64,000 bases of DNA from Nonomuraea sediminis. Its GTDB lineage: Bacteria > Actinomycetota > Actinomycetes > Streptosporangiales > Streptosporangiaceae. Where the stretch lies: positions 310,001 through 374,000 of the forward strand of contig NZ_JAHDTI010000005.1 in the NCBI RefSeq assembly GCF_018531495.1, written 5' to 3'. Of this stretch, positions 44,247-53,234 are shown in pieces (positions within the stretch are counted from its first letter, which is position 1; each line of letters begins with the position of its first letter). The notes below the pieces were generated by a model. It had not been told where the DNA came from, searched no databases, and was given only the letters and a program-made list of their open reading frames with translations. Position numbers and translations under genes: made by a program.

Positions 44247-45253
44247 ACGTCGTGTCCTACCGCCCCTCGCCCGACGAGCTCAGCTACACCTTCGGCGGGC
44301 GCGCCCCGGTGGGCAAGGTACGGCCGGGCACGATCATCGAGCTGTACACCGAGGACTGCTTCGGCGGGCGCGTCCAGTCGGTCGACGACCTGCCCTCACA
44401 GGTCTGCGAGTTCCCCTACCTGAACCCGGTCACCGGCCCCTTCCACGTGGAGGGCGCCGAGCCGGGCGACACGCTGGCCCTGCACTTCGTCTCGATCACC
44501 CCGGCCCGCGACTGGGCGATGTCCAGCACGTTCCCGCTGTTCGGGGCGCTGACCGGCACCCACACCACCGCGACGCTGCAGCCGGCCCTGGAGGAGCGGG
44601 TCTGGCGCTACGACCTCGACCTGGCCCGCAACGTGGCGATCTACCAGGCGCGCAACAGCGACTTCAGCGTGGAGCTCCCCCTCGACCCGATGCACGGCAC
44701 GGTCGGCGTGGCGCCCGCCGCCAACGAGGCGCGCATGACGATCACCCCGGACGCGCACGGCGGCAACATGGACACCCCAGAACTGCGCGCGGGCGTCACC
44801 CTCTACCTCGGCGTGAACGTCGAGGGCGGCCTGTTCGCCATCGGCGACGGGCACGGCCGCCAGGGCGAGGGCGAGGTCTGCGGCACCGCGATCGAGGCCG
44901 CGATGAACACGGTCGTCGCGGTCGAGCTGATCAAGGGCGTGGCGACGCCGTGGCCGCGCCTGGAGGACGACCGGCACCTCATGTCCACCGGATCGGCCAG
45001 GCCGCTCGAGGACGCCTACCGCATCAGCCAGCACGACCTGGTCACCTGGTCGGCCTCGCTGACCGGGCTGGACGAGCTGGACGCCTACCAGCTCATCAGC
45101 CAGGCGGGCCAGGCCCCGGTCGGCAATGTGTGCGACACGAACTACACCATGGTCGCGAAAGTAGCCAAGTCCTACCTGAACTCCGCGGAGGTGTACGAAG
45201 GCGCGCACGCCAGGCTGCGCGAGCTCGCCACCCAGTACCGCTCGACCCGCTGA
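44243..45253 (+). CDS. Acetamidase/formamidase family protein
   Basis: A 336-residue FmdA/AmdA hydrolase. Family marks: TIIELYTEDCFGG, VTGPFHVEGAEPGDTL, HGTVGVAPAANE, HGGNMDTPEL and AIGDGHGRQGEGEVCGTAIE. It releases ammonium from short amides. Preceded by GGAGG and coupled to the permease gene. With the AmiC-like sensor it forms an amide-utilisation unit. Confidence 0.92.
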   Translation: MNVVSYRPSPDELSYTFGGRAPVGKVRPGTIIELYTEDCFGGRVQSVDDLPSQVCEFPYLNPVTGPFHVEGAEPGDTLALHFVSITPARDWAMSSTFPLFGALTGTHTTATLQPALEERVWRYDLDLARNVAIYQARNSDFSVELPLDPMHGTVGVAPAANEARMTITPDAHGGNMDTPELRAGVTLYLGVNVEGGLFAIGDGHGRQGEGEVCGTAIEAAMNTVVAVELIKGVATPWPRLEDDRHLMSTGSARPLEDAYRISQHDLVTWSASLTGLDELDAYQLISQAGQAPVGNVCDTNYTMVAKVAKSYLNSAEVYEGAHARLRELATQYRSTR

Positions 45254-45348
45254 GAGGGCCGGCCGCAGGGGCGCCGATCGTCCAGACTCGGGAAAATCTC
45301 TGGTGTCGCAGGTCAGGGCATTGATCATTTTCGTTCTAGGGTTGAGGC

Positions 45349-46146
45349 GTGCTCAGGCTGATGCTGTCCCTGGCCCTGACCTCCTCACCCGACCTTGCCG
45401 TGCCGCCGGTGCAATCGGTGCAATCGGTGCCGCACACGATGGTGCTGACGCCCGGCGGCGACCGGCTCGGCTACGTTCGCGTCCCGCATCCCTACACCGG
45501 CACCCGGCGGCTCACCGGCGTCCTGGTCGGCCGCGTGGCCGGCACCAGCCGGATCGACCAGTGCGTCGGCACCGTGCTGCACGGCGGCCTGGTCCTGACC
45601 GCGGCCCACTGCCTGTTCCAGGACGGGCGGATGCTCCGTGACCTGGAGTTCGTGCCCGGGTTCGAGAACGGCAGGGCCGCGCTGGGACGCTGGCCCGCCG
45701 TGCACGCGTGGGTCCCGCGGCAGTGGCAGCGCAGGACGTACACGCCGCGGCTGCTGCCGTACGACGTGGGCCTGGTCGCGGTCGGAAAGCCGGGGCGCAC
45801 GCTGGAGTCGGTCACGGGGCCGGGACTGCGGCCGCTGCTCACCGGGCCGCGGGCCACGCCGCGCCGCCTCGAGCTGCTCGGCTACCCGGCCGGGCGCCGC
45901 TACCCGGGCACGGAGCAGTTCCGCTGCGTCGCCGACGCGAGCCAGGTGCGCCCGGGCGTGCTCGTCACCCGCAACTGCCAGGCGCCCGCAGGCAGCAGCG
46001 GCAGCCCCGCCCTGTACGGCGACGCGGTGGTCGGCGTGGTCTCCGCCTCGAGCCCGCTGAGCGACCCGGCCGGCTTCACGGTCCTGACCCGCCTCGGCCG
46101 GCCGTTCCGCCGCCTGCTCGCCCGCGCCAACCACCCGGCGGCCTGA
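45349..46146 (+). CDS. Secreted trypsin-like serine protease
   Basis: A 265-residue chymotrypsin-fold protein. Triad: His in LVLTAAHCLF, Asp in LLPYDVGLVAV and Ser in APAGSSGSPALYG. The N-terminal 16 residues form a weak signal peptide (MLRLMLSLALTSSP). It resembles extracellular glutamyl endopeptidase-like or V8-like proteases. Cys residues near positions 64, 83, 187 and 203 could make two disulphides. Stands alone. Confidence 0.82.
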   Translation: MLRLMLSLALTSSPDLAVPPVQSVQSVPHTMVLTPGGDRLGYVRVPHPYTGTRRLTGVLVGRVAGTSRIDQCVGTVLHGGLVLTAAHCLFQDGRMLRDLEFVPGFENGRAALGRWPAVHAWVPRQWQRRTYTPRLLPYDVGLVAVGKPGRTLESVTGPGLRPLLTGPRATPRRLELLGYPAGRRYPGTEQFRCVADASQVRPGVLVTRNCQAPAGSSGSPALYGDAVVGVVSASSPLSDPAGFTVLTRLGRPFRRLLARANHPAA

Positions 46147-46186
46147 ACCCTCGCATCCCAGCCGCCCGATGGCCTGGCAAATCAGC

Positions 46187-47077
46187 TCAGCTGGTGGCGT
46201 CGGCGACCACGGCCTCGCAGATGGCGTGGGATTCCAGGGCGTCGGCGGCGGACAGGATGCGGCCCTGGCGTACCGCCGCCAGGAAGGCCAGGCTGATCTG
46301 CTCGATCCCGCGCTGGCGGGCCACCGGCACCCAGTCGGGCCGCCGGGTGAGGATCTCGCCGCCCGCATAGTCGACCACGTCGCCCAGGTTGACCACCCGG
46401 CGCTTGACGCCCGAGCCCATCACCTCGCACGACTCCTCGCTGGCCCCGCTCGCCCGGTTCATCACGCCGATCGCGGTGAACCCGTCGCCCGACAGCTCGA
46501 GCACCAGGTGCTCGACGAGGCCTGCCCGGGTGCGCGTGCGGATCGTGGTGTCGGTGACCGTGCCGGGGACGAGGAAGCGCAGCGTGTCGACCACGTGGAT
46601 GAAGTCGTCGAAGATCGCCCGCCGCGGATCGTCGGGGAAGTTCTCACGGTTCTTCTCCATCAGCACGAGGCTGCGCGGCAGCTCGGCCAGCCCGGCGTAG
46701 CCGGGCGCGTGGCGCCGGTTGAAGCCCACCATCAGCGACAACCGGGCCGACTCCGCCTGCCGTACCAGCCGCTCGGCGTCGGCCAGGTTGTCGGCCAGCG
46801 GCTTGTCGACGTAGACGTGGACCCCCGCCTCGAGCAGCCGCCCGACGATCTCCGGATGCGCGCCCGTGGCCGCGTGCACGAACGCGGCCTCCACCCCGGC
46901 CTTGATCACGTCGTCCACAGCCGTGAACCGCCCGGAGACGCGGTAGGCGTCTCCCAGGCGGTCCAGGGTGTCGGGGTTACGGGTGCACAGGTGGAGGTCC
47001 AGGCCGGGCTGCGCGGACAGCACGGGAAGGTAGGCCTTCTCCGCGATGTCCCCCAGCCCGATCAGCGCAATCTTCAT
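46187..47077 (-). CDS. Gfo/Idh/MocA-family oxidoreductase
   Basis: A 296-residue NAD(P)-dependent dehydrogenase: Rossmann start MKIALIGLGDIAEKAYLP, then EAGVHVYVDKPLADNL with the catalytic Lys. Substrate is probably a sugar or cyclitol. ATGA overlap with the upstream epimerase gene, placing it third in a TetR-controlled operon. Confidence 0.9.
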   Translation of the reverse strand: MKIALIGLGDIAEKAYLPVLSAQPGLDLHLCTRNPDTLDRLGDAYRVSGRFTAVDDVIKAGVEAAFVHAATGAHPEIVGRLLEAGVHVYVDKPLADNLADAERLVRQAESARLSLMVGFNRRHAPGYAGLAELPRSLVLMEKNRENFPDDPRRAIFDDFIHVVDTLRFLVPGTVTDTTIRTRTRAGLVEHLVLELSGDGFTAIGVMNRASGASEESCEVMGSGVKRRVVNLGDVVDYAGGEILTRRPDWVPVARQRGIEQISLAFLAAVRQGRILSAADALESHAICEAVVADATS

Positions 47078-47985
47078 CCGGCAAGCGTAGCCTTCAGCGC
47101 CACGTCGATCGGGGTGGGCGACATGCCGAAGGTCTGCTGGAAGGCGGAGGAGTCGAGCTCGTAGGGCGCGACGAACTGGTAGCGCGTGTGCTTCAGCTCG
47201 CGGATCATCGGGCTGAACAGGCCCGCGACCTGAGCGAGCGGCCAGGGCAGCTGCACCATCTTCGGGGCGGGCCTGCCGAGGATGGCCGCCATCCGCTCTC
47301 CCACCTCGCGGAAGGTGAGCATCTCCGCCGTCGGCACGTGCCAGGGCCTGCCCCAGGCCCGCTCGTCCGTGGCGGCGATGATCAGGGCGTCGGCCACGTC
47401 GGGCAGGTACGTCCAGCTGTGCGGGATGTCGGCGGGCCAGATGAGCTGGATCGTCTTGCCGGCCTTCAGCGCCGGCACGAACCGCTCGCCCAGGTAGGAC
47501 TGGTCGCTGGCGCCCGGGCCGAAGTAGTCCGAGCCGCGCACCTCGACCGTCCGCACCCGGCCCGCCTGGTGCGCCGCGAGCGCGTCCTGCCAGATCTTGG
47601 CCCGCACCTGGGCCTTGGGGCTGGTGGAGGCGAGCGGCAGGTCCTCGGTCATGGGTCCGGTGACCGGGCCGTACGGGTAGAGGTTGCCCAGGATGACCAG
47701 CACGGCCCCGGTGTCCTCCGCGGCCCCGAGGAAGGAGGCGGCCATCGGCGGCCAGTCGGTGAGCCAGCGGTGGTAGCGCGGGTTGACGCAGTTGTAGAGG
47801 GCGTCCGCGCCCTTGGCGATCTCGGTCAGCCGGGCCTGGTCGGCGACGTCGGCGGCGACCTTGGTGGCGCCGGCCGGGCCGCTGCCCGAGCGGGTGACGA
47901 CGGTGACCTCGTGCCCCTGCTGGAGGAGCTTGGTGGCCAGGTGGGAGCCGACCTGGCCGGATCCGACGACGATGTGCTTTCCCAT
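47074..47985 (-). CDS. Extended SDR / NAD-dependent epimerase-like protein
   Basis: A 303-residue protein. Start MGKHIVVGSGQVGSHLATKLL is a Rossmann GxGxxG site; the usual YxxxK appears altered, with Tyr in NLYPYGPVTGP. It resembles nucleoside-diphosphate-sugar epimerases and atypical SDR reductases. It lies between the YrdB-like and Gfo/Idh genes. Confidence 0.85.
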   Translation of the reverse strand: MGKHIVVGSGQVGSHLATKLLQQGHEVTVVTRSGSGPAGATKVAADVADQARLTEIAKGADALYNCVNPRYHRWLTDWPPMAASFLGAAEDTGAVLVILGNLYPYGPVTGPMTEDLPLASTSPKAQVRAKIWQDALAAHQAGRVRTVEVRGSDYFGPGASDQSYLGERFVPALKAGKTIQLIWPADIPHSWTYLPDVADALIIAATDERAWGRPWHVPTAEMLTFREVGERMAAILGRPAPKMVQLPWPLAQVAGLFSPMIRELKHTRYQFVAPYELDSSAFQQTFGMSPTPIDVALKATLAG

Positions 47986-47987
47986 GA

Positions 47988-48341
47988 TCAGACCTGCTTC
48001 CAGACGAGGCGAAGGACAGCGTTGACGGCGAAGACGGCCGCGAAGATCAGAGCCGGGGTGAGCGAGATGGAGGCGTAGAGCGCCAGCGCGCCGCTGCCGA
48101 ACCAGGCGATCTCGAACAGCGCCCTGACGATCCCGGTGAGCGGGTAGGTGGCGTTCTCGCCGCCGCCGGCGGCGAACAGACCCCACAGCACCGCGAGCAG
48201 CGCGGGAGCGCCGATCCCGGCGACGATCTTGATCACCCAGTTGGAGCTGACGGTGAAGCCCCAGTAGCCCGCCGAGATGAGCACGCCCAGCTCGAGAAAG
48301 AACATCAGGATCGCGTTGGCGCCCTTGATCGTGGCAAGCAT
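47988..48341 (-). CDS. YrdB-like (DUF2568) membrane protein
   Basis: A 117-residue four-helix membrane protein starting MLATIKGANAILMFFLELG with VLWGLFAA and AFAVNAVLR-like segments typical of DUF2568. Function unknown. It is the first gene of the operon facing the TetR regulator. Confidence 0.75.
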   Translation of the reverse strand: MLATIKGANAILMFFLELGVLISAGYWGFTVSSNWVIKIVAGIGAPALLAVLWGLFAAGGGENATYPLTGIVRALFEIAWFGSGALALYASISLTPALIFAAVFAVNAVLRLVWKQV

Positions 48342-48378
48342 CCCGACCTCCGCGGTTTTGTGTCTGCCGTTCCCTTAC

Positions 48379-48447
48379 GAGAGCAATGCTCTCTCAAGAG
48401 AGCGGCACTCGTCAAGAGCAGTGCTCTCGTTTTCTCGCAGTGCTCTG
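48379..48447. promoter_or_regulatory. Repeated AGAGCA-N-TGCTCT operators
   Basis: Two 13-15 bp palindromes, GAGAGCAATGCTCTC (48379-48393) and AGAGCAGTGCTCT (48415-48427), and a third half site CAGTGCTCT (48438-48446), lie between divergent genes. They are probable TetR targets controlling both directions. Confidence 0.75.
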
Positions 48448-48461
48448 GTAGCGTGGTGTGT

Positions 48462-49160
48462 ATGACTGCTAGCCGTACAGCACGTGAACGTGTCAGGGCG
48501 GAGCTGACGAAGGAGATCGCCGACATCGCGAGAAGGCAGCTGGCGACGGATGGTGCCGGAGGGCTGTCACTGCGGGCGGTGGCCAGGGAGATGGGCATGG
48601 TCTCCTCGGCAATCTACCGATACTTCCCGTCACGGGATGACCTGCTCACCGCGTTGATCATCGACGGGTACAACGCGCTCGGGGAGGCGGTCGAGCAGGC
48701 GGACGCGGCCTGCGCACGCGAGGACTACCTGGGCAGGTGGCTGGCGATCTGCCACGGGGCCCGCGACTGGGCGGTGGCGCACCCGCACGAGTACGCCCTG
48801 CTGTACGGCTCGCCGGTGCCCGGATACCAGGCGCCGCAGGACACGGTCCCCGCGGCCCTGCGCGACACGGTCGTCATGGGCGCCCTGGTGTCGCAGGCCT
48901 ACGACGCGGGGGTGCTCCTGCCCGTGCCCGACTCGCCCTCCACGCCCGCGGCGCTGTCGGAGGATGCCGCCGCGGTCCGCGCGATCATCCCCGGCGTGCC
49001 GGACGAGGTGATCTTCCGCTCCATCGCGGCCTGGACGGGCATGTTCGGCTGGCTCAGCTTCGAGCTGTTCGGCCAGTTCAACAACACGATCAACGACCTG
49101 AGAGGGTCCTTCGACCACACCATGCGCCTCAACGCACGCCAGCTCGGCCTGCCCGCCTAG
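48462..49160 (+). CDS. TetR-family regulator (WHG-type C-terminus)
   Basis: A 232-residue regulator: ARERVRAELTKEIADIARRQL, the HTH LSLRAVAREMGMVSSAIYRYFPSRDDLL, and a C-terminal domain with IAAWTGMFGWLSFELFGQ. ATG 48462 avoids a long non-conserved leader. It faces the YrdB/epimerase/oxidoreductase operon across repeated operators. Confidence 0.9.
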   Translation: MTASRTARERVRAELTKEIADIARRQLATDGAGGLSLRAVAREMGMVSSAIYRYFPSRDDLLTALIIDGYNALGEAVEQADAACAREDYLGRWLAICHGARDWAVAHPHEYALLYGSPVPGYQAPQDTVPAALRDTVVMGALVSQAYDAGVLLPVPDSPSTPAALSEDAAAVRAIIPGVPDEVIFRSIAAWTGMFGWLSFELFGQFNNTINDLRGSFDHTMRLNARQLGLPA

Positions 49161-49243
49161 GGCGGAAAGCCTCCCCAGGCGGCCCACAGAGCGCGCGTAA
49201 CGGCGGGTCGCCTCATCATCGGAGGAGCGTCTCCCTGGACGGG

Positions 49244-49268
49244 GCCCAGCCACCTGCGGCGGCTGGGC
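49244..49268. terminator. Hairpin between tetR and leuA ends
   Basis: GCCCAGCC (49244-49251) pairs with GGCTGGGC (49261-49268) across nine bases, in the gap between convergent genes; probable bidirectional terminator. Confidence 0.55.
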
Positions 49269-49298
49269 TCTCCCTGGCTTGCCGTAAAAGATCAGCTG

Positions 49299-51086
<1,788 letters not shown>

Positions 51087-51134
51087 TCAGTGGCCCCCGC
51101 CGCGGCGGCTAAGAAGCAGCAGCCCGCGCAGCAT
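51087..51134 (-). CDS. Leucine leader peptide of leuA
   Basis: A 15-codon frame encodes MLRGLLLLSRRGGGH, with four consecutive leucine codons (CTG CTG CTT CTT) and a fifth earlier. Ribosome stalling at these codons under leucine shortage would alter the downstream hairpins. AAGG lies just before the ATG. Confidence 0.75.
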   Translation of the reverse strand: MLRGLLLLSRRGGGH

Positions 51135-51177
51135 GCCTTGCAGGTTACCAGACGTCTCGCGGCGGCCTGTCAAGCTC

Positions 51178-51924
51178 TCACATGCTGAGAAGCACCGACA
51201 GGCAGGTGACGCAGCCCTCCAGCTTCTCGAACTCCGAGATGTCCACGCTCGTCACGTGGTATCCGCGCTCTCCCAGCAGGGCGGCGGTGCGCGGCGCGGA
51301 GGCGGCCATCAGGAGCCGGTCGCCGCCCAGCAGCACCACGTGCGCGCCCGGCTCCTCCGGCGGCACCAGCATGCCGGGCAGGCTCACGTGCGCGTCCAGC
51401 CCGATGAGCGTGCCGTCGGGCAGCGCGGTCACGGCGGACTTCAGGTGCAGCACGCCGTCCAGGTCGACGGGCACGACCCGCCGCTCGGGCAGCAGCGCGG
51501 CCAGTTGGGCGATGCCCTTGTCGTTGGTCCTGGCCGAGCGCCCCACGTACACGGTCTGGCCGACCTGCAGCACGTCGCCGCCGTCGAGCGTGCCCGGCTG
51601 GGCGATCCTGACCGTCTTCAGCCCCAGCTCCCGGATGGCCGCCGCGACGGACTCCACCTCCGGCTGCCGCTCGGCCGCCCCAGGTCTGGCCAGTACGGCC
51701 AGCCGCCCCGAGACCACCACGGTGTCCTCCACGAACACGCCGTCGGGAAGGTCGTCGGCGGGATCGGCGTACACGACGTGCCAGCCGGTCTCCCGCAGGG
51801 CCTCCACGTAGGCGGCGTGCTGGTGTGCGGCGAGCTCGGCGTCGACCGGCTCGCGCGCGATATTGGTGACGATTCCCTCGGCGATCCGGGGGCCTGGCTT
51901 TCTTACCAGCGCGATACCAGACAT
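51178..51924 (-). CDS. ddaH: Dimethylargininase
   Basis: A 248-residue DDAH: IALVRKPGPRIAEGIVT, ADPADDLPDGVFVEDTVVV, QPGTLDGGDVLQVG and the C-terminal nucleophile region EGCVTCLSVLL. It hydrolyses dimethylarginine (and similar) to citrulline and an amine. Sequence differs clearly from the DDAH-like protein next to rocD. It diverges from the DUF2630 gene. Confidence 0.88.
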   Translation of the reverse strand: MSGIALVRKPGPRIAEGIVTNIAREPVDAELAAHQHAAYVEALRETGWHVVYADPADDLPDGVFVEDTVVVSGRLAVLARPGAAERQPEVESVAAAIRELGLKTVRIAQPGTLDGGDVLQVGQTVYVGRSARTNDKGIAQLAALLPERRVVPVDLDGVLHLKSAVTALPDGTLIGLDAHVSLPGMLVPPEEPGAHVVLLGGDRLLMAASAPRTAALLGERGYHVTSVDISEFEKLEGCVTCLSVLLSM

Positions 51925-51962
51925 AGGGCGCTTTCTATCACGTCGTCGGTAGAGTCTCGGGC

Positions 51963-52208
51963 ATGCAGGACAACGAGATTCTCACCAGGATCAACGACCT
52001 GGTCTCCGAAGAGCACGAGCTGCGCGGAAAGCTGGCGTCGGGCGAGGTCACCACGGACGAGGAGAACGCCCGCGTCAAGGAGCTCGAGGTCGCCCTCGAC
52101 CAGTGCTGGGATCTGCTCAGGCAGCGCCGCGCCCGCCGCAGCGTGGGCGAGGACCCTGACAGCGCCGCCGCCCGGCCGGTCAGCGAGGTCGAGAACTACC
52201 AGCAATAA
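51963..52208 (+). CDS. DUF2630 family protein
   Basis: An 81-residue, charged helical protein: NDLVSEEHELRGKLASGEV, ELEVALDQCWDLLRQRRARR. This exact pattern defines DUF2630, a conserved small actinobacterial protein of unknown function. It probably forms a two-helix hairpin. Confidence 0.88.
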   Translation: MQDNEILTRINDLVSEEHELRGKLASGEVTTDEENARVKELEVALDQCWDLLRQRRARRSVGEDPDSAAARPVSEVENYQQ

Positions 52209-52230
52209 TTCGGTGGCACGGGGAACGGCC

Positions 52231-53223
52231 ATGCGCTTGCCTGAAGGCATGCGGATCCACCCCATCGACTTCGACAGCCCGGCCGACCTCATGGCCGGGC
52301 TGTTCGACGCCTTCACCGAGGCACACGCCGAGATCCCCGGCCCGCCGGAGACCGAGCAGCACCTGACCTACGCGCTCAGGAACCCCGAGCCCGGCGCCCG
52401 CCTGGAGGGATACGCGTGGGTCGACGGAGGTCGCGTGGTGGCCGCCTACGCGCAGTCCTTCGTCCAGCGCGACAACCCACATTTGACCTGGCTTTACCCG
52501 TTCTTCGTGCGGCCCGACCGGCGGCGCGAGGGGCTGGGCACGCTGATGCTCGACCACGTCAAGGAACGGGCTCGCGCCGACGGGCGGACCATGGTGCTCA
52601 CCGAGGCGCCCGTCACCGGCACCGGTTCGGCCTTCGGGCACGCCCGCGACTTCAAGGTCGCCGTCGTGGAGGCGCGCCGCGTGCTCGACCTGGGCAGGGC
52701 CGACTGGGAAGAGCTGCAGCGGCTGATGCCCGAGGCCGACAGCTACCGGATCGAGCTGTCGGAGGGGCCCGCCGGTCCCGAGCTGCTCGAGGACCTGGCC
52801 GCGCTGATGTACGGCATGAACGACGCCCCGCACGCCGAGGGTATCGAGGCCTCCACGTTCGACGCCGACCTGCTGCGCGAGCGGGAGGAGTCCATCGTGC
52901 CCCGCGGGAGCCACTGCTACACGGCCGTCGCCCGGCGGATCTCCGACGGCGCCCCGGCCGGCTACACGCGCATCCACGTCGACACCGACCGGAGCATCGG
53001 CTGGGGCAAGCAGGCCGACACCACCGTGCTGCGCGACCACCGCGGCCACCGGCTGGGCCTGATGCTCAAGCTGGCCAACCTGTTCCACTTCCGCGACCGG
53101 GAGCCCGCGGCCGAGCGCATCATCACCTGGAACGCCACCTCCAACGCACACATGCTGGCGATCAACGAGGCGATGGGCTTCGAGCTGCTGGACGAATGGA
53201 ACGAATGGCAGCTGACGATCTAA
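52231..53223 (+). CDS. Double GNAT-domain acetyltransferase
   Basis: A 330-residue protein with two acetyltransferase-type domains. The first (to about residue 160) contains FFVRPDRRREGLGTLML with the acetyl-CoA loop; the second contains TVLRDHRGHRLGLMLKLANL and TSNAHMLAINEAMGFELLDEW. Substrate unknown. ATG 52231 follows GGGGAA. It precedes the kinase gene by 11 bases, so they may share a transcript. Confidence 0.85.
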   Translation: MRLPEGMRIHPIDFDSPADLMAGLFDAFTEAHAEIPGPPETEQHLTYALRNPEPGARLEGYAWVDGGRVVAAYAQSFVQRDNPHLTWLYPFFVRPDRRREGLGTLMLDHVKERARADGRTMVLTEAPVTGTGSAFGHARDFKVAVVEARRVLDLGRADWEELQRLMPEADSYRIELSEGPAGPELLEDLAALMYGMNDAPHAEGIEASTFDADLLREREESIVPRGSHCYTAVARRISDGAPAGYTRIHVDTDRSIGWGKQADTTVLRDHRGHRLGLMLKLANLFHFRDREPAAERIITWNATSNAHMLAINEAMGFELLDEWNEWQLTI

Positions 53224-53234
53224 CCTGATCACCT

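Noticed and set aside
51142-51174. Classical -35/-10 promoter (TTGACA ... TAACCT) for the leuA leader
   Set aside because: The two hexamers are 21 bases apart, too far for a standard sigma-70 promoter; the true start is unclear.
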